From Cohnella thailandensis (lineage in GTDB: Bacteria; Bacillota; Bacilli; Paenibacillales; Paenibacillaceae): 64,000 bases of DNA. Numbering within the stretch: the stretch's first letter is position 1; every line of letters begins with the position of its first letter. The translations under genes were made by a program, and so were the position numbers. Of this stretch, positions 1 through 8,265 are shown piece by piece. Below the pieces are notes generated by a model. The model worked only from the letters and a program-made list of their open reading frames with translations, searched no databases and had not been told where the DNA came from. The stretch spans positions 186,001-250,000 of the forward strand of contig NZ_JACJVQ010000019.1 in assembly GCF_014212135.1 (NCBI RefSeq), in the 5' to 3' direction.

Positions 1-2
1 GG

Positions 3-365
3 CAAGCTGCCTCCCGAGCGTCTGCGGCGGCTCCGACAATCGCATCGGCGCAAGAGGAAGCGGCGGCGGGGCTGGCGGAGGCCGGTCCTGTTGCCGCTCC
101 CGCGGCCGCGAATGCGCAGGGGGCTTCTATGGAAAGGGCTTCGGCCAAGGCCGAGGAAGGGAACGGCAACGGGGAAAGGAACGGCAACGGGGAAGAAGCG
201 CTACCGTCGGGACCGGTCAGCATCAGAACCCGTTATTCCGCCCTGCTGGAGCTTTACGAACGAGGCCGATCCATCGAACAAATCGCCAAAGAGCTGAACA
301 TGAATAAAGGCGAGATCCAATTGATTTTGCAATTGGCCAGACGGGAGGATAATCCGCATGCTTAA
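3..365 (+). CDS. C-terminal part of a SwrB/DUF6115-like protein (5' truncated by window edge)
   Basis: The gene enters from the left, so its start is not visible. The 120 residues seen begin as an Ala/Glu-rich low-complexity stretch, which includes a duplicated NGNGE segment from a short direct repeat near 159-195. They end in a small helical module (YERGRSIEQIAKELNMNKGE) that looks like the HTH-like tail of the DUF6115/SwrB (YlxL) family. In Bacilli swrB is the last gene of the fla/che operon, just before rpsB, and supports flagellar export-apparatus activation; the position here agrees. The stop overlaps the next start by 8 nt, so the two are probably translationally coupled. The family call rests on this tail and on context, not on a strong catalytic motif. 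Confidence 0.6.
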   Translation, partial: QAASRASAAAPTIASAQEEAAAGLAEAGPVAAPAAANAQGASMERASAKAEEGNGNGERNGNGEEALPSGPVSIRTRYSALLELYERGRSIEQIAKELNMNKGEIQLILQLARREDNPHA

Positions 366-954
366 ACGTCGGGGCTTGCTAATCGGGTTCGGCCTGGGTC
401 TCATGATCGGCGCAGCGGTGCTGCAATTGATTCTGGCCGCGGAGAAGGGCTCTTCTTCGCTCAGCCTTACAGGCACTTCAATTACGGAGAAGGAGCTTCA
501 GGAAGAAGCCGAGGCTCAGGGGTATACCCTGGTCAAGTCTTCCTTGAAGACTTATACGCAAGAGGAATTGGATGCGGCCGTCCTTAAAGCCCGAGAGGAG
601 GCTCAAGCAAGCCTGGAGAGCGGGACTTTAGACGGGGAAGAACAAACAGGTTCCAAGGCCGGGGAGGGCGCTTCCAAGCCTGCTTCTACGGGAGCGGCTT
701 CCGGTCCTTCGGCCGGCGCTTCGCAAGCTCCTTCTAATGAAGAAGAACATACTTATTCCTTCTATATCCGCGCGAACGCAACCTTGATCGAAGTCGCGAC
801 GGGTCTTCAGGAGTTGGGGCTAATCGCCGACAAGGATCAGTTCGTCAAACAAGCCAAAGCGTATAGCAAAAGCTTGAGAGTCGGCACGAGCACCTTCGTC
901 GGGAAGCCGACCTTCGAGGAGATCATCGCGGAGATCACTCGCGCGAAGTATTGA
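358..954 (+). CDS. Single-pass membrane protein with MltG-like N-terminal module
   Basis: This 198-residue protein has a basic N-terminus and one hydrophobic segment (residues ~6-27, GLLIGFGLGLMIGAAVLQLI) that should anchor it in the membrane. A Glu/Ala-rich and then Ser/Gly/Ala-rich linker follows (~45-128). The C-terminal ~65 residues (from YSFYIRANATLIEVATGLQ) resemble the LysM-like substrate-binding module at the N-terminus of YceG/MltG endolytic transglycosylases. The large catalytic domain with its glutamate is absent, so it probably is not a transglycosylase; a wall- or glycan-binding role is inference. It overlaps the upstream SwrB-like gene and is the last gene before the rpsB promoter. 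Confidence 0.65.
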   Translation: MLKRRGLLIGFGLGLMIGAAVLQLILAAEKGSSSLSLTGTSITEKELQEEAEAQGYTLVKSSLKTYTQEELDAAVLKAREEAQASLESGTLDGEEQTGSKAGEGASKPASTGAASGPSAGASQAPSNEEEHTYSFYIRANATLIEVATGLQELGLIADKDQFVKQAKAYSKSLRVGTSTFVGKPTFEEIIAEITRAKY

Positions 955-1000
955 ATTTCGTCGTGCTCCAATTTTTCCTAGCAAATAGGACGCTAAGCCA

Positions 1001-1029
1001 TTGCGAAGAGAGTACAGATATGATATAGT
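1001..1029 (+). promoter_or_regulatory. Sigma-A-type promoter for rpsB
   Basis: TTGCGA at 1001-1006 and TATAGT at 1024-1029 are separated by 17 bp, with a TG (1021-1022) one base before the -10 (extended -10). About 130 nt of leader follow before rpsB. I did not recognise a known S2 leader fold in it. Confidence 0.7.
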
Positions 1030-1158
1030 ATTCCCCGGTGTGAAAAAACGCACGCCGTTCAATTTCGTCGGCGGTGCTTCTTCGATAAGAAGTTCCGGCG
1101 AAAGGCGCGATCGGCGGAGGGATTCACCTACACAAAACCACTAGGAGGTGCAGTTAAG

Positions 1159-1857
1159 ATGGCAGTAATCTCCATGAAGCAGCTTCTCGAAGCTGGGGTA
1201 CACTTCGGTCACCAAACCCGTCGTTGGAACCCTAAGATGGACAAGTACATCTTTACTGAACGTAACGGCATTTACATTATCGACCTGCAGAAGACGGTCA
1301 AGAAAGTCGACGAAGCGTACAACTTCGTACGCCAGCTCGCAGAGCAAGGCGGAACGATGCTGTTCGTCGGCACGAAGAAGCAAGCTCAGGATTCCGTCAA
1401 GGAAGAAGCGGAGCGCAGCGGCCAATACTACATCAATCAACGTTGGCTCGGCGGCACGCTGACGAACTTCTCCACGATCCAGAAGCGTACGGATCGTCTG
1501 CACCAGCTGACGAAGTGGGAAGAAGACGGCACCTTCGAAGTTCTTCCTAAGAAGGAAGTTATCCTGCTCCGCAAAGAAAAGGAACGCCTCGAGAAGTTCC
1601 TCGGCGGCATCAAGAATATGCGCAAGCTTCCGGACGCTCTGTTCATCATCGACCCTCGCAAGGAGCGCATCGCGGTAGCGGAAGCTCGCAAGCTGGGTAT
1701 CCCGATCGTCGGCATCGTCGACACGAACTGCGACCCGGACGAGATCGATTACGTCATTCCGGGCAACGACGACGCCATCCGCGCCGTGAAGCTGTTGACG
1801 TCCAAAATGGCAGACGCCATCGTCGAATCGCGTCAAGGCGAAGAAGCGACGGTCTAA
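1159..1857 (+). CDS. rpsB: 30S ribosomal protein S2
   Basis: A 232-residue S2 protein of normal length, a structural protein of the 30S subunit that also helps recruit S1-like factors. The N-terminal MKQLLEAGVHFGHQTRRWNP and the RWLGGTLTNF segment are hallmark S2 motifs; the usual acidic, divergent tail closes the protein. An AGGAGGT at 1143-1149 sits 9 nt before the ATG. It has its own promoter and is followed by a terminator hairpin before tsf, so rpsB message probably exceeds tsf message, as in other Bacilli. Confidence 0.97.
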   Translation: MAVISMKQLLEAGVHFGHQTRRWNPKMDKYIFTERNGIYIIDLQKTVKKVDEAYNFVRQLAEQGGTMLFVGTKKQAQDSVKEEAERSGQYYINQRWLGGTLTNFSTIQKRTDRLHQLTKWEEDGTFEVLPKKEVILLRKEKERLEKFLGGIKNMRKLPDALFIIDPRKERIAVAEARKLGIPIVGIVDTNCDPDEIDYVIPGNDDAIRAVKLLTSKMADAIVESRQGEEATV

Positions 1858-1881
1858 GAGACGCCAATAAGCAAATCAAGC

Positions 1882-1920
1882 AAGGGTGGTCAGAAGAGAA
1901 CCTTCTCGCCGCCCTTTTTT
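1882..1920 (+). terminator. Rho-independent terminator/attenuator between rpsB and tsf
   Basis: AAGGGTGGTCAGAAG pairs with CTTCTCGCCGCCCTT (two mismatched or wobble positions) around a 5-nt loop, followed by a run of six T. It is likely partial, since no separate strong promoter is evident for tsf. Confidence 0.8.
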
Positions 1921-1991
1921 AAGAGCTAAATTCGAATTGCCCGCAAGGCATGGCACAGAGCCATCCGCGGCATAAACAGGAGGTTATTCAC

Positions 1992-2642
1992 TTGGCAGTA
2001 AACGCAGCAGACGTCAAGACGCTCCGCGAAAGAACCGGAGCCGGCATGTTGGATTGTAAGAAAGCGCTGGAAGAAGCGGGCGGCGACCTGACGAAGGCGT
2101 CCGAGCTTCTCCGCGAGAAGGGCCTTGCCGCAGCCGCCAAGAAAGGCGACCGCGTCGCAACCGAAGGCCGCGTCGAATCGTATATTCATGGCGCAGGCCG
2201 CATCGGCGTACTTGTCGAAGTCAACTGCGAAACCGACTTCGTCGCGATGACGGATCAATTCAAGGAATTCGTTCGCGACCTCGCCATGCACATCGCCGCT
2301 GCGGCTCCTAAGGTTGTTCGCCGCGAAGAAGTGGATGCAGCTGACCTGGACAAGGAACGCGAAATCCTTCGCGCCCAAGCGCTGAACGAAGGCAAGCCGG
2401 AGAAGATCGTCGACAAGATGGTCGAAGGCCGCATCAACAAGTACTACGAAGAAGTCGTTCTTCTGGAGCAATCCTTCGTCAAGGATCCGGACAAGACGAT
2501 CCAAACCCTGCTCAACGAGAAGATCGCCGCGATCGGCGAGCAAATCTCCATCCGTCGCTTCGTTCGCTTCGAATTGGGCGAAGGCCTCGAGAAGAAGCAA
2601 GACAACTTCGTAGAAGAAGTTATGGCGCAAGTCAAAGCATAA
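1992..2642 (+). CDS. tsf: Elongation factor Ts
   Basis: EF-Ts is the nucleotide exchange factor that regenerates EF-Tu-GTP. The start is TTG at 1992 (MAVNAADVKTLRERTG), chosen because AGGAGGT at 1978-1984 lies 7 nt upstream. An in-frame ATG at 1950 lacks such a site and would add a non-conserved tail. The product is 216 residues, the usual short Bacilli length. The N-terminal UBA-like module with TGAGMLDCKKALEEAGGD and the TDFVA core motif are both visible. It follows rpsB and precedes pyrH, the standard Bacilli order, with a terminator on each side. Confidence 0.96.
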   Translation: MAVNAADVKTLRERTGAGMLDCKKALEEAGGDLTKASELLREKGLAAAAKKGDRVATEGRVESYIHGAGRIGVLVEVNCETDFVAMTDQFKEFVRDLAMHIAAAAPKVVRREEVDAADLDKEREILRAQALNEGKPEKIVDKMVEGRINKYYEEVVLLEQSFVKDPDKTIQTLLNEKIAAIGEQISIRRFVRFELGEGLEKKQDNFVEEVMAQVKA

Positions 2643-2656
2643 GCAAATCAAAGCGG

Positions 2657-2682
2657 AGGGAACACGACGTGTTCCCTTTTTC
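2657..2682 (+). terminator. Rho-independent terminator after tsf
   Basis: A perfect 8-bp stem, GGGAACAC (2658-2665) with GTGTTCCC (2669-2676), closes a 3-nt loop and is followed by five T. Confidence 0.85.
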
Positions 2683-2740
2683 TTAACCTAAACGGACGCT
2701 GCTGCGCGGCGAACCGAATCGAATGCTGGAGGTACAAACG

Positions 2741-3469
2741 TTGAATCGTCCCGTTTACAAACGAGTGGTGCTGAAGGTCAGCGGAGAATCGCTGTCCGGG
2801 TCGAATGGGTATGGCATAGACGCCACGACAATTCTATCGATCGCCGATCAAGTGAAGGAAGTCGTCGAGCTGGGGGTAGAGGTAGCCGTAGTCTGTGGCG
2901 GAGGCAACATTTGGCGCGGAATTTCCGGCAGCCAGAAGGGGATCGATCGCGCGACCGCCGACTACATGGGCATGCTGGCTACCGTAATGAACTCGCTTGC
3001 CCTGCAGGACGCCTTGGAGCAGATCGGCGTGCCTACGCGCGTTCAAACCTCTATCGCCATGCAGCAGATCGCCGAGCCTTACATTCGCAGACGCGCGATT
3101 CGTCACTTGGAGAAGGGACGCGTCGTTATTTTCGCGGCAGGCACGGGCAACCCGTTCTTCTCGACGGACACGACGGCCGCTCTTCGCGCCGCGGAGATCG
3201 AAGCCGAAGTCATTCTGATGGCCAAGAACAAGGTCGACGGCGTCTACAGCGCGGACCCGTTCAAGGATCCGACGGCCGAGAAGTACGAACAGCTGACTTA
3301 TCTGGACGTTCTCAACAAGAATTTGGGCGTCATGGACGCCACGGCCTCTTCTCTCTGCATGGATAACAATATTCCGTTGCTCGTATTCGCGATTACGGAG
3401 CAAGGCAATATTAAACGTGCTGTAATGGGCGAGAAAATTGGAACGATTGTAAAGGGGAGCGTGAACTAA
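2741..3469 (+). CDS. pyrH: UMP kinase
   Basis: Phosphorylates UMP to UDP in pyrimidine nucleotide synthesis; a hexameric amino-acid-kinase-family enzyme unrelated to eukaryotic UMP/CMP kinase. The start is TTG at 2741 (MNRPVYKRVVLKVSGESL), since GGAGGT at 2728-2733 lies 7 nt before it. The in-frame ATG at 2723 sits upstream of that site and has no ribosome binding site of its own. The 242-residue product has the KVSGESL phosphate loop, a CGGGNIWRG motif, and the DTTAALRAAE and VDGVYSADP motifs of the family. frr follows directly. Confidence 0.96.
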   Translation: MNRPVYKRVVLKVSGESLSGSNGYGIDATTILSIADQVKEVVELGVEVAVVCGGGNIWRGISGSQKGIDRATADYMGMLATVMNSLALQDALEQIGVPTRVQTSIAMQQIAEPYIRRRAIRHLEKGRVVIFAAGTGNPFFSTDTTAALRAAEIEAEVILMAKNKVDGVYSADPFKDPTAEKYEQLTYLDVLNKNLGVMDATASSLCMDNNIPLLVFAITEQGNIKRAVMGEKIGTIVKGSVN

Positions 3470-4024
3470 GTGCCTCAATCGATCAAAAAGAACGCGGAAG
3501 AACGGATGGAGAAGGCGCTCGGAGCCCTTAAGCGCGATTTGTCGACTCTGAGGGCCGGCCGCGCGACTCCGGCTATTCTCGACCGCGTCCAAGCGGAATA
3601 CTACGGCGCCATGACGCCGGTGAACCAACTGGGAACGATCAATACGCCGGATTCCCGGACCCTTATCATTCAGCCTTGGGATAAGTCGGCCCTGGCCGCT
3701 ATCGAGAAGGCGATCCTTAAGTCCGATGTCGGATTGACTCCGGCTAACGACGGAACGATCATTCGCCTGAACATTCCGCCGCTGACCGAAGAACGCCGCG
3801 CCGATCTGGTTAAATCGACGAAGAAATTCGGAGAGGAAGCCAAGGTAGCCATTCGGAACATTCGCCGCGATGCGAACGACGACATCAAGAAGAAGGAGAA
3901 AGGCGAAATCTCCGAGGATGAGTCGAGACGCCATCAGGACGACGTACAGAAGATTACCGATCGTTACGTTGCGGAAGTCGATAAGATTCTCGCAGCCAAA
4001 GAAAAAGAAATTATGGATGTGTAA
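3470..4024 (+). CDS. frr: Ribosome recycling factor
   Basis: A 184-residue RRF that, with EF-G, splits the post-termination ribosome. It starts at GTG 3470, immediately after the pyrH stop, with AAGGGGAG inside the pyrH end as ribosome binding site, so it is probably coupled to pyrH. Recognisable motifs are RAGRATPAILDRVQ near the N-terminus and the NIPPLTEERR block in the middle, followed by the long helix rich in Lys/Glu. Confidence 0.96.
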   Translation: MPQSIKKNAEERMEKALGALKRDLSTLRAGRATPAILDRVQAEYYGAMTPVNQLGTINTPDSRTLIIQPWDKSALAAIEKAILKSDVGLTPANDGTIIRLNIPPLTEERRADLVKSTKKFGEEAKVAIRNIRRDANDDIKKKEKGEISEDESRRHQDDVQKITDRYVAEVDKILAAKEKEIMDV

Positions 4025-4087
4025 CGCCTTCTACTCCGACCCCTCCGTCAGGTGGGGTTTATTGTTCTTGAATCGGGAGGTACGACC

Positions 4088-4891
4088 ATGACGAACCGTT
4101 TCGGCAGCTGGGTAAAACGCCTGCAAGGCGGCAATGCTCAAGAGAAAAAAATCGATGATCAGGCAGCGGAGCGGAGCGGTGAAGGGTCGACAGACAAGGT
4201 GCCGCAGCATGTAGCGATCATAATGGACGGCAACGGACGCTGGGCTAAGGCAAGGGGACTTCCCCGCGTCGCGGGCCACCACAGCGGAATGAAAGCGATC
4301 AAAAGAATTACGAGGGAAGCGGACCGGCTCGGCATCCGCTATTTAACCCTGTACGCCTTCTCGACGGAGAATTGGAAACGCCCCAAAGCCGAAGTCGAAT
4401 TCCTCATGAAGCTGCCGCAGGAATTCCTGGCGCTTGAATTGGATGAACTCATCGCCAATAACGTTCAGGTCCGAATGATGGGAATTGAAAAATTGCTGCC
4501 GGATCATACGCTTGCGGCCATCGAAGAAGCGGCTCGCAAGACGGCCGGCAATACGGGACTCGTCCTTAATTTCGCTTTGAACTACGGAAGCCGGATGGAG
4601 ATGGTCGATGCCGCCCGCAAGCTAGCAAGGCGAGCGGCGAACGGAGAGCTGGACCCGGATTCCATCGACGAGCAAATGTTCGGAGCCAGTCTTCTCAGCG
4701 GGGATATGCCCGATCCGGACCTGCTCATTCGCACGAGCGGCGAGCTTCGGCTGTCGAACTTCATGCTCTGGCAGCTTGCCTACAGCGAATTCTGGTTCAC
4801 CGACGTCTACTGGCCGGAATTTAACGAACAACATTTGAACGAAGCGATCTGCGAGTACCAACGCAGGGCAAGGCGCTACGGGGGGCTGTAA
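4088..4891 (+). CDS. uppS: Undecaprenyl diphosphate synthase (di-trans,poly-cis)
   Basis: Cis-prenyltransferase that extends farnesyl diphosphate with isopentenyl diphosphate to make the C55 lipid carrier for wall synthesis. I take ATG 4088 as start (GGGAGGT just upstream) rather than the in-frame ATG 4052. The 267-residue protein has a 35-residue polar N-terminal extension, then the catalytic IIMDGNGRWAK motif (Asp47), STENWKRP, and the C-terminal LIRTSGELRLSNF and W..FTDVYWPEF motifs. It is followed after 3 nt by cdsA, as in other Bacilli. Confidence 0.95.
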   Translation: MTNRFGSWVKRLQGGNAQEKKIDDQAAERSGEGSTDKVPQHVAIIMDGNGRWAKARGLPRVAGHHSGMKAIKRITREADRLGIRYLTLYAFSTENWKRPKAEVEFLMKLPQEFLALELDELIANNVQVRMMGIEKLLPDHTLAAIEEAARKTAGNTGLVLNFALNYGSRMEMVDAARKLARRAANGELDPDSIDEQMFGASLLSGDMPDPDLLIRTSGELRLSNFMLWQLAYSEFWFTDVYWPEFNEQHLNEAICEYQRRARRYGGL

Positions 4892-4894
4892 TCC

Positions 4895-5686
4895 ATGGTT
4901 CAGCGTTTGATATCCGGAGTCTTAGCGGGGCTAGTCTTTCTTGGCGTCATCCTTCTGGGCGACGGGTATTACTCCGCCTTTCTTACCATCGTTGCTTTGC
5001 TTGGGTATCGGGAGTTCGTCAAGCTGAACCAATTCCCTTCCTTCCGTTGGGACGTCTTTGTCGGATATCTGGCCGTTCTGCTGCTTTCGGTCCCGACGAT
5101 GCCTTTCGGATGGGAGGCGATCTCCATCGAGAGCTGCACTTGGCTGCTCATGTTTCTGCTCTTGTCGGCAACCGTCTTCAGCAAAAACAAGATTCATCTC
5201 GAACACGCAAGCCTGCTGTTTATTGGGGCGTTCTACATAGGCATCGGATTCCGTTACATGGTCGTCACGCGCGATCTCGAGCATGGGGTCTTCTGGACCC
5301 TGCTCACTTTTTTCTGCATATGGGCTTCGGACGCGGGAGCTTATTTCGTCGGACGAGCCATCGGCAAGACGAAGCTTTGGCCGGCCATCAGCCCGAACAA
5401 GACGGTGGAAGGCGCCGTCGGGGGCCTCGCGATCTCGGTTGTCGTCGCGCTTGTCTTCTACTTTATATACCCGGAATGGGTCGGCTTCTGGCAAGCGATC
5501 GGCATCGCTCTGGCTTCCGCGGTCGCGGGCACGTTGGGGGATTTGATTCAATCCGCGTACAAGCGTCTAAGAGGCGTGAAGGATTCGGGCAACCTGCTGC
5601 CCGGACACGGCGGCGCGCTCGATCGGACCGACAGCTGGCTGATTGTCTTCCCCTTCGTCCATTTTCTCGGGCTGCTTCCGAATTAA
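4895..5686 (+). CDS. cdsA: Phosphatidate cytidylyltransferase (CDP-diacylglycerol synthase)
   Basis: Integral membrane enzyme that makes CDP-diacylglycerol from phosphatidate and CTP, the branch point for membrane phospholipids. The 263-residue product has several hydrophobic segments. It ends with the family signature, here SPNKTVEGAVGG followed by GDLIQSAYKR, GVKDSG and LPGHGGALDRTDS. The start ATG lies 3 nt after the uppS stop, within the uppS-cdsA-dxr-rseP envelope-precursor group. Confidence 0.95.
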   Translation: MVQRLISGVLAGLVFLGVILLGDGYYSAFLTIVALLGYREFVKLNQFPSFRWDVFVGYLAVLLLSVPTMPFGWEAISIESCTWLLMFLLLSATVFSKNKIHLEHASLLFIGAFYIGIGFRYMVVTRDLEHGVFWTLLTFFCIWASDAGAYFVGRAIGKTKLWPAISPNKTVEGAVGGLAISVVVALVFYFIYPEWVGFWQAIGIALASAVAGTLGDLIQSAYKRLRGVKDSGNLLPGHGGALDRTDSWLIVFPFVHFLGLLPN

Positions 5687-5722
5687 AGGCGCCTGTATAT
5701 CTAATGTTCATGGAGGACTAAG

Positions 5723-6877
5723 ATGCCAACTAGAAAAATTGCCGTACTCGGAAGCACGGGTTCGATCGGCACGCAGACGCTGGATGTCATAGCGAGGGAT
5801 CCCGAGTCGTACGAGGTCGTCGCTCTGGCCGCAGGCTCCAATACGGAGCTGCTGCTTAAGCAGGCTCATCAATTTCGGCCGGGCGTCGTGTCGGTCGGCA
5901 GCGAGGAGGCGGCGGACAAGCTGCGAGGCTTGCTTCCCGCGGGCACCAAGCTTCTCGTCGGAGAAGAAGGGCTAGCGGAATCGGCGGCGGGTAGCGGCGC
6001 GGATTACGTGGTGTGCGCTCTCGTCGGCGCTTTAGGCTTGCGATCGACTCTCGCGGCCATAGACGCGGGAGCGGCGATCGGACTCGCCAATAAGGAGACG
6101 CTTGTCACCGCAGGGCACATCGTAACGAAACGCGCCGCCGTCAAGGGCGTTCGGCTGCTTCCGATCGACAGCGAGCATTCGGCGATCTTTCAATGCCTCA
6201 ACGGGGAGGACGACAAGGCGATCAAGCGGCTGCTCATTACCGCATCCGGAGGAAGCTTCCGAGATCGCTCGAGGGAAGAGCTGGTCGGCGTAACGGTCGA
6301 AGACGCCTTGAAACATCCGAACTGGTCGATGGGAGCCAAAATCACGATCGATTCGGCGACAATGGTTAACAAAGGGCTTGAGGTTATCGAAGCCCGCTGG
6401 CTTTTCGGCCTGCCCTACGACCGGATCGACGTCGTGCTTCACCCGGAGAGCATCGTGCATTCGATGGTCGAGTTCACCGATACGAGCGTGATCGCGCAGC
6501 TCGGCAACCCTGATATGCGGGTGCCGATCCAATATGCCCTCACCTATCCGCAGCGTCGTCCGTCCCCGGCGTCTCCTTTGGACTTAGTCAAGGCGGGAAC
6601 GCTTCGTTTTCGCGAGATGGATTTCGCGCGGTATCCTTGCCTGCGAATGGCGTACGAAGCCGGCCGCGCCGGAGGAACGGCGACGACGGCCTTCAATGCG
6701 GCGAACGAGGCGGCGGTCGCGCGGTTCCTTCGCGGCGAGATTTCTTTCCTCGCGATAGAAGAGATTATCGAGAGAGTGCTGGACAAGCATGGAGCGGCGG
6801 CCGTGGCGCTTCCCGACCTCGAAACGATACTAGAGACCGACGCCTGGGCGCGCCGCGAGGCAAGCGTTCTTAAATAA
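5723..6877 (+). CDS. dxr: 1-deoxy-D-xylulose 5-phosphate reductoisomerase
   Basis: Second step of the MEP isoprenoid pathway, converting DXP to 2-C-methyl-D-erythritol 4-phosphate with NADPH; it supplies precursors used by UppS upstream. The 384-residue protein starts with the NADPH loop LGSTGSIGTQTLDV. It then shows ANKETLVTAG, the metal-binding DSEHSAIFQCL, and SMGAKITIDSATMVNKGLE. GGAGG lies about 8 nt before the ATG. Confidence 0.96.
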   Translation: MPTRKIAVLGSTGSIGTQTLDVIARDPESYEVVALAAGSNTELLLKQAHQFRPGVVSVGSEEAADKLRGLLPAGTKLLVGEEGLAESAAGSGADYVVCALVGALGLRSTLAAIDAGAAIGLANKETLVTAGHIVTKRAAVKGVRLLPIDSEHSAIFQCLNGEDDKAIKRLLITASGGSFRDRSREELVGVTVEDALKHPNWSMGAKITIDSATMVNKGLEVIEARWLFGLPYDRIDVVLHPESIVHSMVEFTDTSVIAQLGNPDMRVPIQYALTYPQRRPSPASPLDLVKAGTLRFREMDFARYPCLRMAYEAGRAGGTATTAFNAANEAAVARFLRGEISFLAIEEIIERVLDKHGAAAVALPDLETILETDAWARREASVLK

Positions 6878-6910
6878 ATGAGACAATCTTTCCCCCAAGG
6901 CCGTATTCTC

Positions 6911-6940
6911 TTGTAACGGCTCGGAGAATAATGTTAATCT
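6911..6940 (+). promoter_or_regulatory. Possible promoter for rseP
   Basis: TTGTAA (6911-6916) and TAATCT (6935-6940) are 18 bp apart in the 99-nt gap between dxr and rseP. The match is only moderate. Confidence 0.35.
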
Positions 6941-6976
6941 AAGGACAGCCGTCACAGGCAACGGGGGTAGAATCGC

Positions 6977-8239
6977 ATGGAAATGGTTCAAGTCGTATTT
7001 CTGACGGTATTGGTATTCTTCGTGCTTGTCACGATACATGAATTCGGGCATTTCTATTTCGCGAAGCGGGCCGGCATTCTCGTTCGGGAATTCGCGATCG
7101 GCTTCGGTCCGAAGCTATTCTCTATCAAGAGAGGCGAGACGAGGTTTACGCTTCGGCTTCTGCCGGCAGGCGGTTTCGTTCGAATGGCGGGGGAGGATCC
7201 GGAGGTCGTCGAGATGCAGCCCGGCCAGACGGTCGGCCTTCGCGTCAAGGACGGGAAAGTCACCCGTTTCTACCTCGACCGATTAGACGAGCGTTCGCAG
7301 ATCGTACGGGGAGAGATCGTCCAACTCGATATCGAGCGGAATCTATTCGTTACGCTGGACGTCGACGGAGAACAGGAACGCTATAACGTCCATCCGCAAG
7401 CGCTTATCGTAGCCAGAGGCCAAGAGACGCAGATCGCTCCCTTCGACAGGCAGTTCGGGAACGTCTCGACGGGCAAGCGCGCGATGGCGATCTTCGCCGG
7501 TCCGATGATGAACTTCATTCTTGCCTTTTTCTTGTTCGCGCTCTATCTTCAGCTTGCCGGCGTCGCGGTCGAGAATTCGAGCAAGGTGTTCGTCAGCGGA
7601 ACCGAAGCGGGAATGCCCGCCGCGGAGTCCGGCCTGCATAAGGGCGATTGGATCAAGACGGTAGACGGCGTGACGGTCGGCGGCGACAGCGCCAAGCTCG
7701 TGGAGAAGATCCAAGCGTCCGCGGGCAAGCCGATGGAATGGGTCGTCGAACGGGACGGCCAGGACGTGACAGTCAAGGTTACTCCGGATAGCGCGACGGG
7801 CAAGGTCGGGCTGTACCTGAGTCCGGAGATGCGGCAGGCCGGCTTCGTCGAGACGTTCAAGTTCGCGGGGACGACGATGGTCGACATGACGGGCAGGATC
7901 TTCGAGGGCTTCCGCAAGCTGATCTTCGGGGAATTTAAGCTGGACGACCTTGGCGGACCGGTGCGCACGGCCGAGATGACGGGCCAAATCGCGAAGCAGG
8001 GCATTCCGGAGCTGACCTCGTGGGCGGCGGTGCTTAGCTTGTACTTGGGGATCTTCAACCTGCTGCCGATTCCCGCTCTGGATGGCAGCCGGCTGCTCTT
8101 CATCGGGCTGGAAGCGGTGCGGGGCAAGCCCGTCGATCCCAACCGGGAGAGCATGGTTCACTTTATCGGGTTCGCGATGCTCATGCTGCTAATGGTCGTC
8201 GTTACCTATAACGATATTTTACGATTGGTCAAAAATTAG
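6977..8239 (+). CDS. rseP: Site-2 intramembrane metalloprotease (RseP/RasP)
   Basis: A 420-residue membrane protease of family M50B that cuts anti-sigma factors and leftover signal peptides within the membrane. The zinc motif HEFGH (His21, Glu22, His25) lies in the first transmembrane segment. A beta-rich insertion (~60-140) and a central PDZ domain (~190-270) follow. The second zinc ligand lies in NLLPIPALDGSRL near the C-terminus, followed by a last hydrophobic segment. The length and the position between dxr and proS match rasP of Bacilli. Confidence 0.94.
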   Translation: MEMVQVVFLTVLVFFVLVTIHEFGHFYFAKRAGILVREFAIGFGPKLFSIKRGETRFTLRLLPAGGFVRMAGEDPEVVEMQPGQTVGLRVKDGKVTRFYLDRLDERSQIVRGEIVQLDIERNLFVTLDVDGEQERYNVHPQALIVARGQETQIAPFDRQFGNVSTGKRAMAIFAGPMMNFILAFFLFALYLQLAGVAVENSSKVFVSGTEAGMPAAESGLHKGDWIKTVDGVTVGGDSAKLVEKIQASAGKPMEWVVERDGQDVTVKVTPDSATGKVGLYLSPEMRQAGFVETFKFAGTTMVDMTGRIFEGFRKLIFGEFKLDDLGGPVRTAEMTGQIAKQGIPELTSWAAVLSLYLGIFNLLPIPALDGSRLLFIGLEAVRGKPVDPNRESMVHFIGFAMLMLLMVVVTYNDILRLVKN

Positions 8240-8265
8240 CCGTTGTCAGGGGTTGGAGAACCGAA

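Noticed and set aside
4025..4087. Terminator between frr and uppS
   Set aside because: ACCCC/GGGGT can pair but the stem is only 5 bp and the following T tract is broken; too weak to call.
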